A stretch of 64,000 nucleotides of DNA from Streptomyces monomycini (GCF_022271435.1 NZ_JAFIQY010000017.1:62001-126000), one strand, 5' to 3'. Shown: positions 34,282 through 42,963, counted from the stretch's first letter. Translations and numbers: made by a program. Notes: generated by a model from the letters alone, not told the origin.

Positions 34282-35424
34282 CTACTTGTCGATGTCGCCG
34301 ACCACGAAGAACAGCGAGCCGAGGATGGCGACCATGTCGGCGACGAGCGTCCCCGGCAGCAGCTCGGTCAGCGCCTGGATGTTGTTGTACGACGCCGAGC
34401 GGAGCTTGAGGCGGTACGGGGTCTTCTCGCCCTTGGAGACCAGGTAGTAGCCGTTGATGCCGAGCGGGTTCTCGGTCCAGGCGTAGGTCGTGCCCTCGGG
34501 CGCCTTCAGGACCTTCGGCAGGCGCTGGTTGATCGGGCCGGGCGGCAGCTCGGCGATCCGGTCCAGGCAGGCGTCGGCCAGCTCCAGGGAGTTGTGGGTC
34601 TGCTCCAGGAGGCACTCGAAGCGGGCCAGGCAGTCGCCCTCCTCGCGGGTCACCACCCGCAGCGTGTCCTGGAGTTCCGGATACGCGAGGTAGGGCTCGT
34701 CGCGGCGCAGGTCGAAGTCGACACCGGAGGCGCGGGCGATCGGCCCGGAGACGCCGTAACCGTGCACCGCCTCGCGGCTCAGTACGCCGATGCCGCGCGT
34801 CCGGCCGCGGAAGATCTCGTTGCCGAGGACCAGCCGGTCGAAGACGTCCATCCGGGAGCGGACCTCGGAGACGGCGTGCCGGGCGCGGCCGAGCCAGCCG
34901 GCCGGCAGGTCCTCCTTGAGGCCGCCGACGCGGTTGAACATGTAGTGCATCCGCCCGCCGGAGATCTCCTCCATGACGTTCTGCAGTTCTTCGCGCTCGC
35001 GGAAGGCGTGGAAGACGGGGGTGATGCCGCCCAGCTCCAGGGGGTAGGAGCCGAGGAACATCAGGTGGTTGAGGACCCGGTTCAGCTCGGCGAGCAGCGT
35101 ACGGGTCCACACGGCGCGCTCGGGGACCTCCATGCCGAGCATCCGCTCCACGCCGAGGACCACGCCCAGCTCGTTGGAGAAGGCCGACAGCCAGTCGTGG
35201 CGGTTGGCGAGCATGATGATCTGGCGGTAGTCGCGTGCCTCGAAGAGCTTCTCGGCGCCGCGGTGCATGTAGCCGATCACGGGTTCGGCGTGCTGGATGC
35301 GTTCGCCGTCCAGGACGAGGCGCAGCCGCAGCACGCCGTGCGTGGAGGGGTGCTGCGGGCCGATGTTCAGCACCATGTCGGTGCTCTCCGCCGCGCCGCC
35401 GATGCCGACCGTGGTCTCCGTCAT
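34282..35424 (-). CDS. nuoD2: Orphan NADH-quinone oxidoreductase subunit D-like protein (NuoD2)
   Basis: A 380-residue homologue of the 49-kDa quinone-site subunit of complex I, with no other nuo gene nearby. IGPQHPSTHG carries the quinone-site His (His29, equivalent to bovine His59), and HRGAEKL carries Arg55, equivalent to bovine Arg85. The quinone-contact tyrosine (bovine Tyr108) is replaced by Trp78 in RHDWLSAF. Such second copies are a regular feature of Streptomyces. Whether NuoD2 enters complex I is unknown; the Trp suggests altered quinone handling. It lies downstream of a MidA-type methyltransferase gene on the same strand. Confidence 0.92.
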   Translation of the reverse strand: MTETTVGIGGAAESTDMVLNIGPQHPSTHGVLRLRLVLDGERIQHAEPVIGYMHRGAEKLFEARDYRQIIMLANRHDWLSAFSNELGVVLGVERMLGMEVPERAVWTRTLLAELNRVLNHLMFLGSYPLELGGITPVFHAFREREELQNVMEEISGGRMHYMFNRVGGLKEDLPAGWLGRARHAVSEVRSRMDVFDRLVLGNEIFRGRTRGIGVLSREAVHGYGVSGPIARASGVDFDLRRDEPYLAYPELQDTLRVVTREEGDCLARFECLLEQTHNSLELADACLDRIAELPPGPINQRLPKVLKAPEGTTYAWTENPLGINGYYLVSKGEKTPYRLKLRSASYNNIQALTELLPGTLVADMVAILGSLFFVVGDIDK

Positions 35425-35507
35425 GGGAACAGTCTCGCAGTTCGGGCCGGGGGAGTCCGGTGGGGTCGGGCGGGGGCCGGACGGCAGACGGGCGACCGAC
35501 GGGCAGG

Positions 35508-35551
35508 GCCGGGCGGCGGACGGGTTCTTGCCGGGCGGCGGACGGTTTCTT
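35508..35551. repeat. 22-bp tandem repeat, two copies
   Basis: Copies at 35508-35529 and 35530-35551 differ at a single base. The second copy touches the stop codon of the methyltransferase gene on the minus strand and lies in the gap before nuoD2. Confidence 0.8.
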
Positions 35552-36552
35552 CAGGGGGTGAGGAGGCCCGTACAGACGCCGCCCACCGGTTGCAGGAGCC
35601 AGCCGAAGGAGCCGAGGCCCGCCGGGTCGGTCAGCTCCGCCGCCGCGCCCGCCGAGCCGAGGGCCCGTACGTAGGCGGCCGGGTCGCTGGACGCGAGGGA
35701 GAGCGGCGGGCGGCTGCCGTCGACGCCGAGGGCGTGCAGCGCCTGCCGCTGGGAGACGCGCTCGGCGCCGGGGCCCGCGCAGGCGTCCAGGGCGACGTGG
35801 GCGGTGATGTCGCAGGTCCCGTCGGGTACGGGACGCACCTCGCGGCCCTCGCGGAAGCCGGTGAGGGTGCCGAAGGGCGGGCGGGTGTCCCGGGTGTGCG
35901 CGTAGTCGGCGGTGGCGGCGAGGCCGGCGCGCAGGGTGCCGACCGCGCGGGACCAGGCCGCGTCGCGCGGGCGGCCGATCTCGGCGCGCAGCCCGGGGGC
36001 GGCGGCCGGCCGGGGCCACCACCGGGAGAGCCACTCGGCGTCCGCGCCGGTGACCGGGGTGCCGAGCCGCTCGGTGCCGTCCGGGCGGACCAGTACGTAC
36101 CGGGGCACGCCGTCCTCGTCGGTCTCGGCGACGTCGACGGGGACGTTGTCGAGCCACTCGTTGGCGAAGAGCAGGCCGGTCAGGGAGCCGGGCGCGGGCA
36201 GGTCCGGGAGCCAGGTGACGCGGTCGTCGAGCCCGGCGGGCCGGGGGGCGCGTTCGACGGCGTAGGGGCGCACGCGGGAGCACACCGGCTCCGGGAGCGC
36301 CGCCAGTACTCCGGTCAGCAGCTCGCCACGCCCGGCGCCCACATCGATCAGCGCCAGCTCCGCCGGACGGCCCAAGGACGCGTCGACGCGGCACAGCAGG
36401 GTGGCGAGGGCTTCGGCGTACCGGGGGGAGACGTGCACGGAGGTACGGAAGTGGCCGGCGGGGCCCGGCCCGTCGCCGCTGGTGTAGAAGCCGCCGGGGC
36501 CGTACAGGGCCCGCTCCGTGGCGTCCCGCCAGCCGCACCAGTCGTGTGTCAC
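35551..36552 (-). CDS. MidA/NDUFAF7-family SAM-dependent methyltransferase
   Basis: A 333-residue protein from GTG 36552 (VTHDW...); the upstream extension to 36687 is Pro/Arg-rich and unlikely. SAM motif I is IDVGAGRGELL. The family signature includes GPGGFYTSGDGPGPAGHFRTS and FANEWLDNVPVD. Human NDUFAF7 symmetrically dimethylates Arg85 of the complex I 49-kDa subunit. Here the gene precedes a homologue of that very subunit (nuoD2), which keeps the target arginine. NuoD2 or NuoD methylation is therefore a reasonable inference. Length is a little under the usual 370-400. Confidence 0.82.
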   Translation of the reverse strand: MTHDWCGWRDATERALYGPGGFYTSGDGPGPAGHFRTSVHVSPRYAEALATLLCRVDASLGRPAELALIDVGAGRGELLTGVLAALPEPVCSRVRPYAVERAPRPAGLDDRVTWLPDLPAPGSLTGLLFANEWLDNVPVDVAETDEDGVPRYVLVRPDGTERLGTPVTGADAEWLSRWWPRPAAAPGLRAEIGRPRDAAWSRAVGTLRAGLAATADYAHTRDTRPPFGTLTGFREGREVRPVPDGTCDITAHVALDACAGPGAERVSQRQALHALGVDGSRPPLSLASSDPAAYVRALGSAGAAAELTDPAGLGSFGWLLQPVGGVCTGLLTP

Positions 36553-36714
36553 CGCACCACGGTACGCGGGGGGCGGGTGGGTGTGCGGACGCGGGCGCGG
36601 ACGACGACGGGGCCCGGTGCCAGGCCTGTCTCCACCTTGCGGAGTACTCCCGTCCTCCAGGATCGCCCGTCCGGTTGACCCGTACACCTATACGGCCTGC
36701 CTACGCTGGGTGAC

Positions 36715-37926
36715 GTGCAGCGTCTCTACGACTTCTTCCGCAGGCATCCGACAGGGGTGGACACCTTCTGGGCCGTCCTCCTGTTCGGTTTCAACTGTCT
36801 GATGCTGGTCGCGTCGGCGGATGTGCAGAGCGAGCGCCGGACGATCCTCGATGCTCTCGTCGTCGCCGCGATGTGCCTCACCGTCGCCCTGCGGCGCAAG
36901 GCGCCCGAGAAGATGCTGCTGCTGTCCGTCCTGGTCGGCCTCTGCCAGCTGGTGTTCGACGTAGAGCCGAATCCGTCCAACTTCGCCATGCTGGTGACCA
37001 TTTACACGGTGGCCTCGGGTACCAGGCGCTGGGCCTCGCGTACCGCTCTGGGCGGTGCGCTGATCGGCCCGACGCTCTACGCCGTCCGCAACGGCAACGG
37101 TGAGGCTCCGCCCGGCAGCCTGTGGCAAGGGCTGTTCCTCATGGGGCTGCTCACCGTCCCCTTCGTGCTGGCGTGGGTGCTCGGCGACTCGGTCCGTACC
37201 CGCCGCGCGTACTGGGCCCAGCTGGAGGAGAAGGCCGCCCGGCTGGAGAAGGAGCGCGAGACCCAGTCGCGGATCGCGGTGGCCGCCGAGCGTGCCCGCA
37301 TCGCCCGCGAGCTGCACGACGTCGTCGCGCACAACGTGTCCGTGATGGTGGTCCAGGCCGACGGCGCCGCCTACGTCCTGGACGCCGCGCCCGAGCAGGC
37401 CAAGCAGGCCCTGGAGACGATCTCCGGCACCGGCCGGCAGGCGCTCGCCGAGATGCGGCGGCTGCTCGGCGTGCTGCGCACCGGCGAACAGCCGGAGAGC
37501 GGCGAGTACGTACCGCAGCCCGGCGTCGAGCAGCTGGCCGACCTGATCGACCAGGTGCGGGGAGCCGGACTGCCGGTCGACTTCCAGGTGGCGGGCGAAC
37601 CGCGCCCGCTGCCCAGCAGCGTCGAGCTGACCGCGTACCGCATCGTGCAGGAAGCGCTGACGAACACCCGCAAACACGGCGGCCCGGACGTCGGCGCCAC
37701 GGTCCGCCTCGCCTACCGGGACGCCGAGCTGGACCTGCTGGTCGAGGACGACGGGCGCGGCGCCCAGCACGAGCTGTACGAGGGCGGCGGGGCGGACGGC
37801 CTCGGCCACGGGCTCATCGGCATGCGCGAACGCGTCGGCATGGTCGGCGGCAGCCTGGACGCGGGGCCGCGGCCGGGAGGAGGCTTCCGGATCAGCGCGG
37901 TCCTGCCGCTCACATCGGGGCAGTGA
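36715..37926 (+). CDS. NarL-type sensor histidine kinase
   Basis: A 403-residue membrane kinase starting at GTG 36715. Four or five hydrophobic segments make up the first 160 residues, followed by a coiled stretch (LEEKAARLEKERETQ). The HisKA_3 phosphorylation site is His201 in RIARELHDVVAHNVS. The ATP domain shows TAYRIVQEALTNTRKH (N box) and GLGHGLIGMRERV (G box). It is encoded 124 bp ahead of its response regulator. The signal is unknown. Confidence 0.92.
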   Translation: MQRLYDFFRRHPTGVDTFWAVLLFGFNCLMLVASADVQSERRTILDALVVAAMCLTVALRRKAPEKMLLLSVLVGLCQLVFDVEPNPSNFAMLVTIYTVASGTRRWASRTALGGALIGPTLYAVRNGNGEAPPGSLWQGLFLMGLLTVPFVLAWVLGDSVRTRRAYWAQLEEKAARLEKERETQSRIAVAAERARIARELHDVVAHNVSVMVVQADGAAYVLDAAPEQAKQALETISGTGRQALAEMRRLLGVLRTGEQPESGEYVPQPGVEQLADLIDQVRGAGLPVDFQVAGEPRPLPSSVELTAYRIVQEALTNTRKHGGPDVGATVRLAYRDAELDLLVEDDGRGAQHELYEGGGADGLGHGLIGMRERVGMVGGSLDAGPRPGGGFRISAVLPLTSGQ

Positions 37927-38050
37927 GCCGGAGGCGACACCCCCTCCCCACCCGTACGTACCCTGTTGCCGCGCCGGCGCCGGCCGGCCCTCCCGGCGCC
38001 GGGACCACCGGCTCCGCCACCCGCACCGCCGTTGAAAGGGACCTCCTGCC

Positions 38051-38737
38051 ATGACTGTCCGAGTAATGCTCGTCGACGACCAGGTGCTCTTGCGCACCGG
38101 TTTCCGCATGGTGCTGGCCGCCCAGCCCGACATGGAGGTCGTCGCCGAGGCCGGTGACGGGGTGGAGGCCCTGGAGGTGCTCCGGTCCACCAAGGTCGAC
38201 GTCATCCTGATGGACGTGCGGATGCCGCACCTGGACGGGGTGGAGACCACCCGCCGGATCTGTGCGGGCGGCCGGCAGGCGGACGCGCCGAAGGTGCTCA
38301 TCCTGACCACCTTCGACCTGGACGAGTACGCCTTCTCCGCGCTCAAGGCCGGGGCCAGCGGCTTCATGCTGAAGGACGTGCCGCCGAGCGAACTGCTCGC
38401 CGCGATCCGCGCGGTGCGCAGCGGTGACGCGGTGGTCGCGCCCTCGACCACCCGCCGGCTGCTGGACCGGTTCACGCCGATGCTGCCGGCGTCCGCCGCC
38501 GAACCGGTCCGCCCGGAGATCGGGCGGCTCACCGAGCGCGAGCGGGAGGTGCTGCTGCTGGTGGCCCAGGGGCTCTCGAACGGCGAGATCGCGGCGCAGC
38601 TGGTGCTGTCGGAGGCCACGGTCAAGACGCATGTGGGCCGGATCCTCACGAAGTTGGAGCTGCGGGACCGGGTGCAGGCGGTGGTGCTCGCCTACGAGAC
38701 GGGACTCGTACGGGCCGGGGGCGGCGCGGGCGCGTAA
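38051..38737 (+). CDS. NarL/LuxR-family response regulator
   Basis: A 228-residue partner of the preceding kinase. The receiver has acidic residues Asp9/Asp10, phospho-acceptor Asp55 (VILMDVRMP) and Lys in FMLKDVPP. The C-terminal LuxR HTH reads LTEREREVLLLVAQGLSNGEIA then SEATVKTHV. The target genes are not identifiable from the sequence. Confidence 0.93.
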   Translation: MTVRVMLVDDQVLLRTGFRMVLAAQPDMEVVAEAGDGVEALEVLRSTKVDVILMDVRMPHLDGVETTRRICAGGRQADAPKVLILTTFDLDEYAFSALKAGASGFMLKDVPPSELLAAIRAVRSGDAVVAPSTTRRLLDRFTPMLPASAAEPVRPEIGRLTEREREVLLLVAQGLSNGEIAAQLVLSEATVKTHVGRILTKLELRDRVQAVVLAYETGLVRAGGGAGA

Positions 38738-38985
38738 CGGCGTACGGGGCCCGTGCACCGGTTGAGAAAGTCACCGTGGCGCGGGCCATGACGGGGCCTC
38801 ACGGCCATGTGAAGGGGGCTCCGGGGCATCGGCAGCCGGGCCCGGGGGTGGGCGTCCGGGGTGGTCGCCGACGGCCTTCCGGCGCCCGTCCAGCCCTTTC
38901 ACTGAACCGTCGAAAACCGCTCTGACCTGGGCAAATAACCGACAATGGCGGGGTGGAGAAAACGCCCGACAGCAGGAGCACACCG
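38738..38985. other. 248-bp gap, no gene seen
   Basis: No frame with an RBS or plausible codon pattern. It presumably carries the promoter of the methyltransferase gene. AGGAG at 38974-38978 is the RBS that fixes its start at ATG 38986. Confidence 0.4.
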
Positions 38986-40023
38986 ATGGCAGCCACCCCC
39001 GCCCGACCGGCCTCCGACACCGCCCCGCACGTCCCCGCGACGCCGTTGCACGACCTCATGTACGGCCACCTCTACGCCTCCGCCCTGCGCACCGTCGCCC
39101 TGTACGGCATCGCGGACCTCCTGGCCGACGGGCCGCTGCCGGCCGAGGAGCTGGCGGCGCGGTCCGGTACCCAGGCCGGTCCGCTGCGCCGTGTCCTGCG
39201 GCTGCTCGCGATGCGCGGTCTGTTCCGTGCGGAAGCGGACGGCACCTTCAGCCTGGAGGAGGGCGGTCAGGCCCTGCGGACGGAGGTGCCGGGCTCGCGG
39301 CGCGACGCCGTCCTGCTGTTCACCGACGCCATGTACCGCCGCTCCGCCACGGGGCTGGAGGACACCCTGCGCACGGGCGAGCCCGGCTTCGAGGCCGCGT
39401 ACGGGACGCCGTTCTTCGCGCACCTGGCCGGTACGCCCGACGCCGGCCGGCTCTTCGACACCGCCATTTCCTCGCTCACCGACGGCGTGAACGAGCAGAT
39501 CGCCGGCAGCTACCCGTTCCCGGACAGCGGGACGGTCGTCGATGTGGCCGGGGGCCGCGGCGGGCTGCTGCGGGCGGTGCTCGACCGGTCGCCGGGCCTG
39601 ACCGGGGTGCTCTTCGACCGGCCCGGGACGGTCACCAGCCACCTGCTCGACACCGGTGAACCGGCAGGCCGTTGGCGTACGGAGGGCGGGGACCTCTTCA
39701 CGGCCGTACCGGAGGGCGGGGACCTGTACCTGCTCAAGAACATCCTGCACGACTGGCCCGACGAGGACTGTCTGCGCATCCTCGGCACCGTGCGCCGGGC
39801 CATGGCTCCCGGCACCCGGCTGCTGGTGATCGACGCGGTGCTGCCCGCCGACGGCACCCCGCATCCGGCCGTGCCGCTGGACATCGTCATGCTCATGGTG
39901 CTGCACGGCCGCGAGCGCACCGCCGCCGAGTTCGAGGAGCTGCTGTCCCGCTCGGGATTCACGGTGCGGCGCGTCCTGCCGACGCCGTCGCTGACCTCGA
40001 TCGTGGAGGCGGAAGCGGTCTGA
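38986..40023 (+). CDS. O-methyltransferase (hydroxyneurosporene/acetylserotonin type)
   Basis: A 345-residue enzyme of the small-molecule O-methyltransferase family found in natural-product pathways. An N-terminal winged-helix dimerisation part (DLMYGHLYASALRTVALYG, PLRRVLRLLAMRGLF) precedes the SAM domain with motif I VVDVAGGRGGLLRAVL. The catalytic-base region LLKNILHDWPDEDC is typical. ATG 38986 has a good RBS; a GTG at 38953 is weaker. No biosynthetic partners surround it, so its substrate is unknown. Confidence 0.88.
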   Translation: MAATPARPASDTAPHVPATPLHDLMYGHLYASALRTVALYGIADLLADGPLPAEELAARSGTQAGPLRRVLRLLAMRGLFRAEADGTFSLEEGGQALRTEVPGSRRDAVLLFTDAMYRRSATGLEDTLRTGEPGFEAAYGTPFFAHLAGTPDAGRLFDTAISSLTDGVNEQIAGSYPFPDSGTVVDVAGGRGGLLRAVLDRSPGLTGVLFDRPGTVTSHLLDTGEPAGRWRTEGGDLFTAVPEGGDLYLLKNILHDWPDEDCLRILGTVRRAMAPGTRLLVIDAVLPADGTPHPAVPLDIVMLMVLHGRERTAAEFEELLSRSGFTVRRVLPTPSLTSIVEAEAV

Positions 40024-40168
40024 GCCGGGGTGCCGATGGCCGGACCGGCCGGTCGTGACCTACGCCGGACCGGAGGGGCGGGGTGGTGAACAGGCGGTGG
40101 TGGGCGCCTGGTTGAGGGGCGTGCGGGGTTGACGGGGGTGGGGGAGCGGAGGAGATTGGGCGCGCTCG

Positions 40169-40187
40169 GTAAGGAAACTTTCCTAAC
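40169..40187. promoter_or_regulatory. Palindromic operator upstream of the chitosanase gene
   Basis: GTAAGGAAACTTTCCTAAC is a near-perfect palindrome centred on C40178, ending 15 bp before the GTG start. It resembles the AGGAAA-N-TTTCCT element that, as I recall, is bound by the repressor CsnR upstream of actinobacterial chitosanase genes. Confidence 0.7.
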
Positions 40188-40201
40188 AGAGAGGCCCTCC
40201 T

Positions 40202-40921
40202 GTGCGCAGACGATCCTTCGCCCTGGCCACCGCCGCCGGAACCGCGCTGCTCGCCGCCGCCGCGCTGCCCGCCGCCGCCCAGCCGGCCGCGACCCCCGCC
40301 CCCGCGAGCGCCGTGAGCCGCCCGGGCGTCACCGAGGGCTCGGTCAGCGCCGCCGATCTGCTCGCCAAGGTCACCGACTGCTCGCAGATCTCCCACGGCA
40401 AGTACCGCACCGACGAGGAGACATCGGCGACCGTCCCGGTCTGCGGCAAGAAGAACGCCGTGTTCTGGAAGGCGGACATGGACATTGACTGCGACGGCCA
40501 GGTCACGGCCAAGTGCAACAAGAACACCGACCCCTGGTTCCAGCCGGAGACCCGCTGGAACCAGTCCGACGGCAAGCCGCTCAACGCCGAGAAGCTGCCG
40601 TACGTCGTCGCCCCCTCGGTCAGCGGCATCTGGAACTTCGAGTCCGCGGGCATCAAGGGCGGCGGCATCGTCGCCGTCATCTACAAGAACAAGGTCGAGT
40701 ACGCGGTCGTCGGCGACAGCGGTCCCGAGAAGATCATCGGGGAGGCGTCGTACGCGGCCGCCAAGGGCCTCGGCATCGACCCCGACCCGGCCACCGGCGG
40801 CGCCGAGTCCGGCGTCACCTACATCCTGTTCAAGAACTCCAAGGCGTCCCCCATCGAGAGCCACAGCGACGCCGTCTCCCGCGGCGACGCCCTCGCCAAG
40901 AAGTTCCTCCAGGAGAACTGA
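40202..40921 (+). CDS. Secreted chitosanase, glycoside hydrolase family 75
   Basis: A 239-residue secreted enzyme that cleaves chitosan. The signal peptide (RRRSFALATAAG, then an Ala-rich core) probably ends around AAAQP near residue 27. The GH75 hallmark is D92-M-D-I-D-C-D98-G, whose acidic residues are the predicted metal/catalytic region; FESAGIKGGGIVAVIY and AVVGDSGP are other family blocks. The start is GTG 40202. Regulation by chitosan oligomers through the upstream palindrome is likely. Confidence 0.85.
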   Translation: MRRRSFALATAAGTALLAAAALPAAAQPAATPAPASAVSRPGVTEGSVSAADLLAKVTDCSQISHGKYRTDEETSATVPVCGKKNAVFWKADMDIDCDGQVTAKCNKNTDPWFQPETRWNQSDGKPLNAEKLPYVVAPSVSGIWNFESAGIKGGGIVAVIYKNKVEYAVVGDSGPEKIIGEASYAAAKGLGIDPDPATGGAESGVTYILFKNSKASPIESHSDAVSRGDALAKKFLQEN

Positions 40922-40954
40922 GCGCCCTGGGCATGCCCCCGGCCGACCGTCGGC

Positions 40955-42073
40955 TCAGCGCAGCACCCCCTCCAGGAAGTCGCTGCCCAGGCGCGCCACC
41001 ACCCGGACGTCCAGCTGGTGCAGGACGTACCGGCCGCGGCGGCGGGTCTGGAGCAGCCCGGCCTTCTTGAGGACGGCGAGATGCCGGGAGACCTCCGGCG
41101 CGGATATGCCGAGCGAGGTGGCCAGTTCACCGGTCGTGTAGGCGGTACGGGCCAGGTGGCGGCACATGCGTATCCGCATCGGGTGGGCGAGCGCTTCGAG
41201 CCGGGACTCGACCAGGGCGATCGAGGCGGGGCCGGCCGGCTCCGGCGCCGCCACGGGATAGTGGATCACCGGGCGCCAGCCCCGCGCGTGCAGCACGCTC
41301 AGGTGCGGCCAGCCGAACGAGGTGGGGATGAAAGTGATCCCGGCCCCGACGTCCGGATCCACGGCCGTGCCCTGGCCGTGGGACAGCTTGTCGACGACGA
41401 TGCGCGACCGGGGCGCGTCCAGCGTCACCGCGGACGACACCTCGGCCAGCGCTTCGGCCAGCCCCTTGTGGCGCAGCACCTCCGCCTTGTGCCGTGCGTC
41501 GGCGGCGAGGTGGACGCGGACCCGCTGCCAGACGTCCGCGAAGAACGCCCGCTCGCAGTCCTCCAGCAGGCGGCGTATCCAGGCCCGTACGGCGGGCGGG
41601 TCGGCGAGCAGCCGCTGCGCGAAGTCGGCCTGCCGGGGGCCGCGCGCCGTGGCCCGCTCCAGCGCCAGCCGCCGCGCCTCGGCGTCCACCAGCGGCGACG
41701 GGCCACCGCGGCAGTACCCGCTGGTGCAGTTGATCTCCAGCGCGGCGTTCACGAACAGCTCGTCGTCGAGCCGGTCGAGCAGGTCCAGGTCCTCGGCGAG
41801 CGTCGCCCCGGGCTGCCCGGCGGTGCCCGGCAGCGCGGCGAACGGCATCGTCACGTCGGAGAACGTCGGCCCCCAGAGGAAGTCCGCTTCACACAGCCGG
41901 TCGGCCAGGTCGGGTTCGAGCGCACTGGCCGTCGCGGTCGTCCAGCCGTGCAGGCCGGGATGGTGGCCGGGCTCGGCGAGCGCGTGCAGGGCGGCCCCCA
42001 GCTCGGCGAGCGGCGACGGGCTGAACACCGTCCGCTCGGCGGGCAGCCCCGCCACATCGATCCACACACTCAA
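40955..42073 (-). CDS. ArsR-family winged-helix regulator with N-terminal DUF5937-like domain
   Basis: A 372-residue protein. I place the start at TTG 42073 (MSVWIDVAGLP...), with GTG 42067 as alternative; the frame further upstream is only low-complexity repeat. The first 280 residues are a conserved Streptomyces domain (LAELGAALHALAEPGHHPGLHGW). The last 70 form an ArsR HTH: LEALAHPMRIRMCRHLA, then GISAPEVSRHLAVLKKAGLL. No metal-binding cysteine pair is present in the HTH, so it is unlikely to be a classical metal sensor. Targets unknown. Confidence 0.82.
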   Translation of the reverse strand: MSVWIDVAGLPAERTVFSPSPLAELGAALHALAEPGHHPGLHGWTTATASALEPDLADRLCEADFLWGPTFSDVTMPFAALPGTAGQPGATLAEDLDLLDRLDDELFVNAALEINCTSGYCRGGPSPLVDAEARRLALERATARGPRQADFAQRLLADPPAVRAWIRRLLEDCERAFFADVWQRVRVHLAADARHKAEVLRHKGLAEALAEVSSAVTLDAPRSRIVVDKLSHGQGTAVDPDVGAGITFIPTSFGWPHLSVLHARGWRPVIHYPVAAPEPAGPASIALVESRLEALAHPMRIRMCRHLARTAYTTGELATSLGISAPEVSRHLAVLKKAGLLQTRRRGRYVLHQLDVRVVARLGSDFLEGVLR

Positions 42074-42189
42074 CTCTGTCTCTCCCCGTTCCCACTCCGC
42101 GTACGGCACCGGCGCCGCACATGCCCTTCGGTCGGCGCGGCGGCCCGGCCGACGCTTGGTCGCGTGGCGGTCAGGCACGGGGCGGGCCG

Positions 42190-42410
42190 ACCGGCCCGGA
42201 CCGACCCGGGCCGGACCGACCGACCCGGACCGACCGACCCGGATCGACCGACCCGGATCGACCGACCCGGTCCGAACCCGCCCCGACCCGGACCGACCCA
42301 GACCGGACCGACCCGCCCGGGACCGGTCCGGACCGGACCGACCCGCCCGGGGCCGAACCGGACCGGACCGACCCGCCCGGGACCGAACCCGCCCCGGACC
42401 TCGCCTGCTC
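42190..42410. repeat. Simple-sequence region built on GACCGACCCG units
   Basis: About 220 bp of degenerate 5-mer/10-mer repeats (GACCG, GACCCG, CCGGACCGACC) with strong purine/pyrimidine patterning lie upstream of the ArsR-like gene. They read in frame as Arg/Pro/Asp repeats but no gene is supported. Confidence 0.8.
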
Positions 42411-42424
42411 CGGAACGCCCGATG

Positions 42425-42488
42425 CGCTTCCCGGGGCCCTCGCTTCCCGGGGCCCTCGCTTCCCGGGGCCCTCGCTTCCCGGGGCCCC
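42425..42488. repeat. 16-bp tandem repeat, four copies
   Basis: CGCTTCCCGGGGCCCT repeats at 42425, 42441, 42457 and 42473, the last differing only at its final base. Each unit contains the palindrome CCCGGG. It is immediately followed by a C-run. Confidence 0.9.
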
Positions 42489-42550
42489 CTCCCCCCCCAC
42501 CCACCCCCGGCTCTGGTCATCATCATGCGTGAGCCCGTGACGTGCGCCGC

Positions 42551-42579
42551 CGTCGATTGACGGCTCTCGTCAATCGACG
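42551..42579. promoter_or_regulatory. 12-bp inverted repeat, possible operator
   Basis: CGTCGATTGACG (42551-42562) and its exact complement (42568-42579) are separated by 5 nt, 36 bp ahead of the next gene. The AT-containing TCGATTGA core is conspicuous in this GC-rich area. It may bind the ArsR-like protein encoded on the other side of the repeats. Confidence 0.5.
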
Positions 42580-42615
42580 AGCCGCCGGTCGCCGGACGGC
42601 CCCACTGTGGTGTCC

Positions 42616-42963
42616 ATGAACGCATCCCAGCAGCACATGCTCGACGCCTACCGCGCGGCCCAGCACGGTGAGAGCGCGCCCGTCCTCCCCGGCGCCGGGG
42701 ACGTCCAGGCCGTACGCGAGATCCGCCGGTGGCTGCGCTTCCAGGCCGTGGTCACCGCACCCGCCGACCGCCCCCTGGCCCGCCTCCGCCGCGCCGTACA
42801 CCGGGTCCTCACCCGGCGGCCGGCACGCCCCGTACACCTCCGTCGGACCGCCCGTCCCGCCCAGGCCGAGCCGCTGCCGCACCCCCCTCTCGGTCTGTCC
42901 TCCGCTTCCGTCTCCACCCCCACCATGACGGGTCACGCCCGCCTCTGCGACCCCTGTGGATAA
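42616..42963 (+). CDS. Small conserved hypothetical protein
   Basis: A 115-residue protein from ATG 42616 (MNASQQHMLDAYRAAQHGE...). The first 50 residues are helix-forming and well mixed in composition, and include VQAVREIRRWLRFQAVV; the remainder is Arg/Pro-rich and basic. Similar small proteins with a DAYRAAxxGE opening are familiar from Streptomyces. No function is known. Confidence 0.55.
   Translation: MNASQQHMLDAYRAAQHGESAPVLPGAGDVQAVREIRRWLRFQAVVTAPADRPLARLRRAVHRVLTRRPARPVHLRRTARPAQAEPLPHPPLGLSSASVSTPTMTGHARLCDPCG

Noticed and set aside
36553..36687. 45-residue N-terminal extension of the MidA-like methyltransferase
   Set aside because: It is Pro/Arg-rich without family similarity and would run into the divergent promoter of the kinase gene; GTG 36552 gives a normal N-terminus.
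42074..42625. N-terminal extension of the ArsR-like regulator through the repeat region
   Set aside because: The frame stays open only because the DNA is simple repeat; the translation is monotonous Gly/Arg/Pro/Ser, and the conserved domain starts at about 42073.
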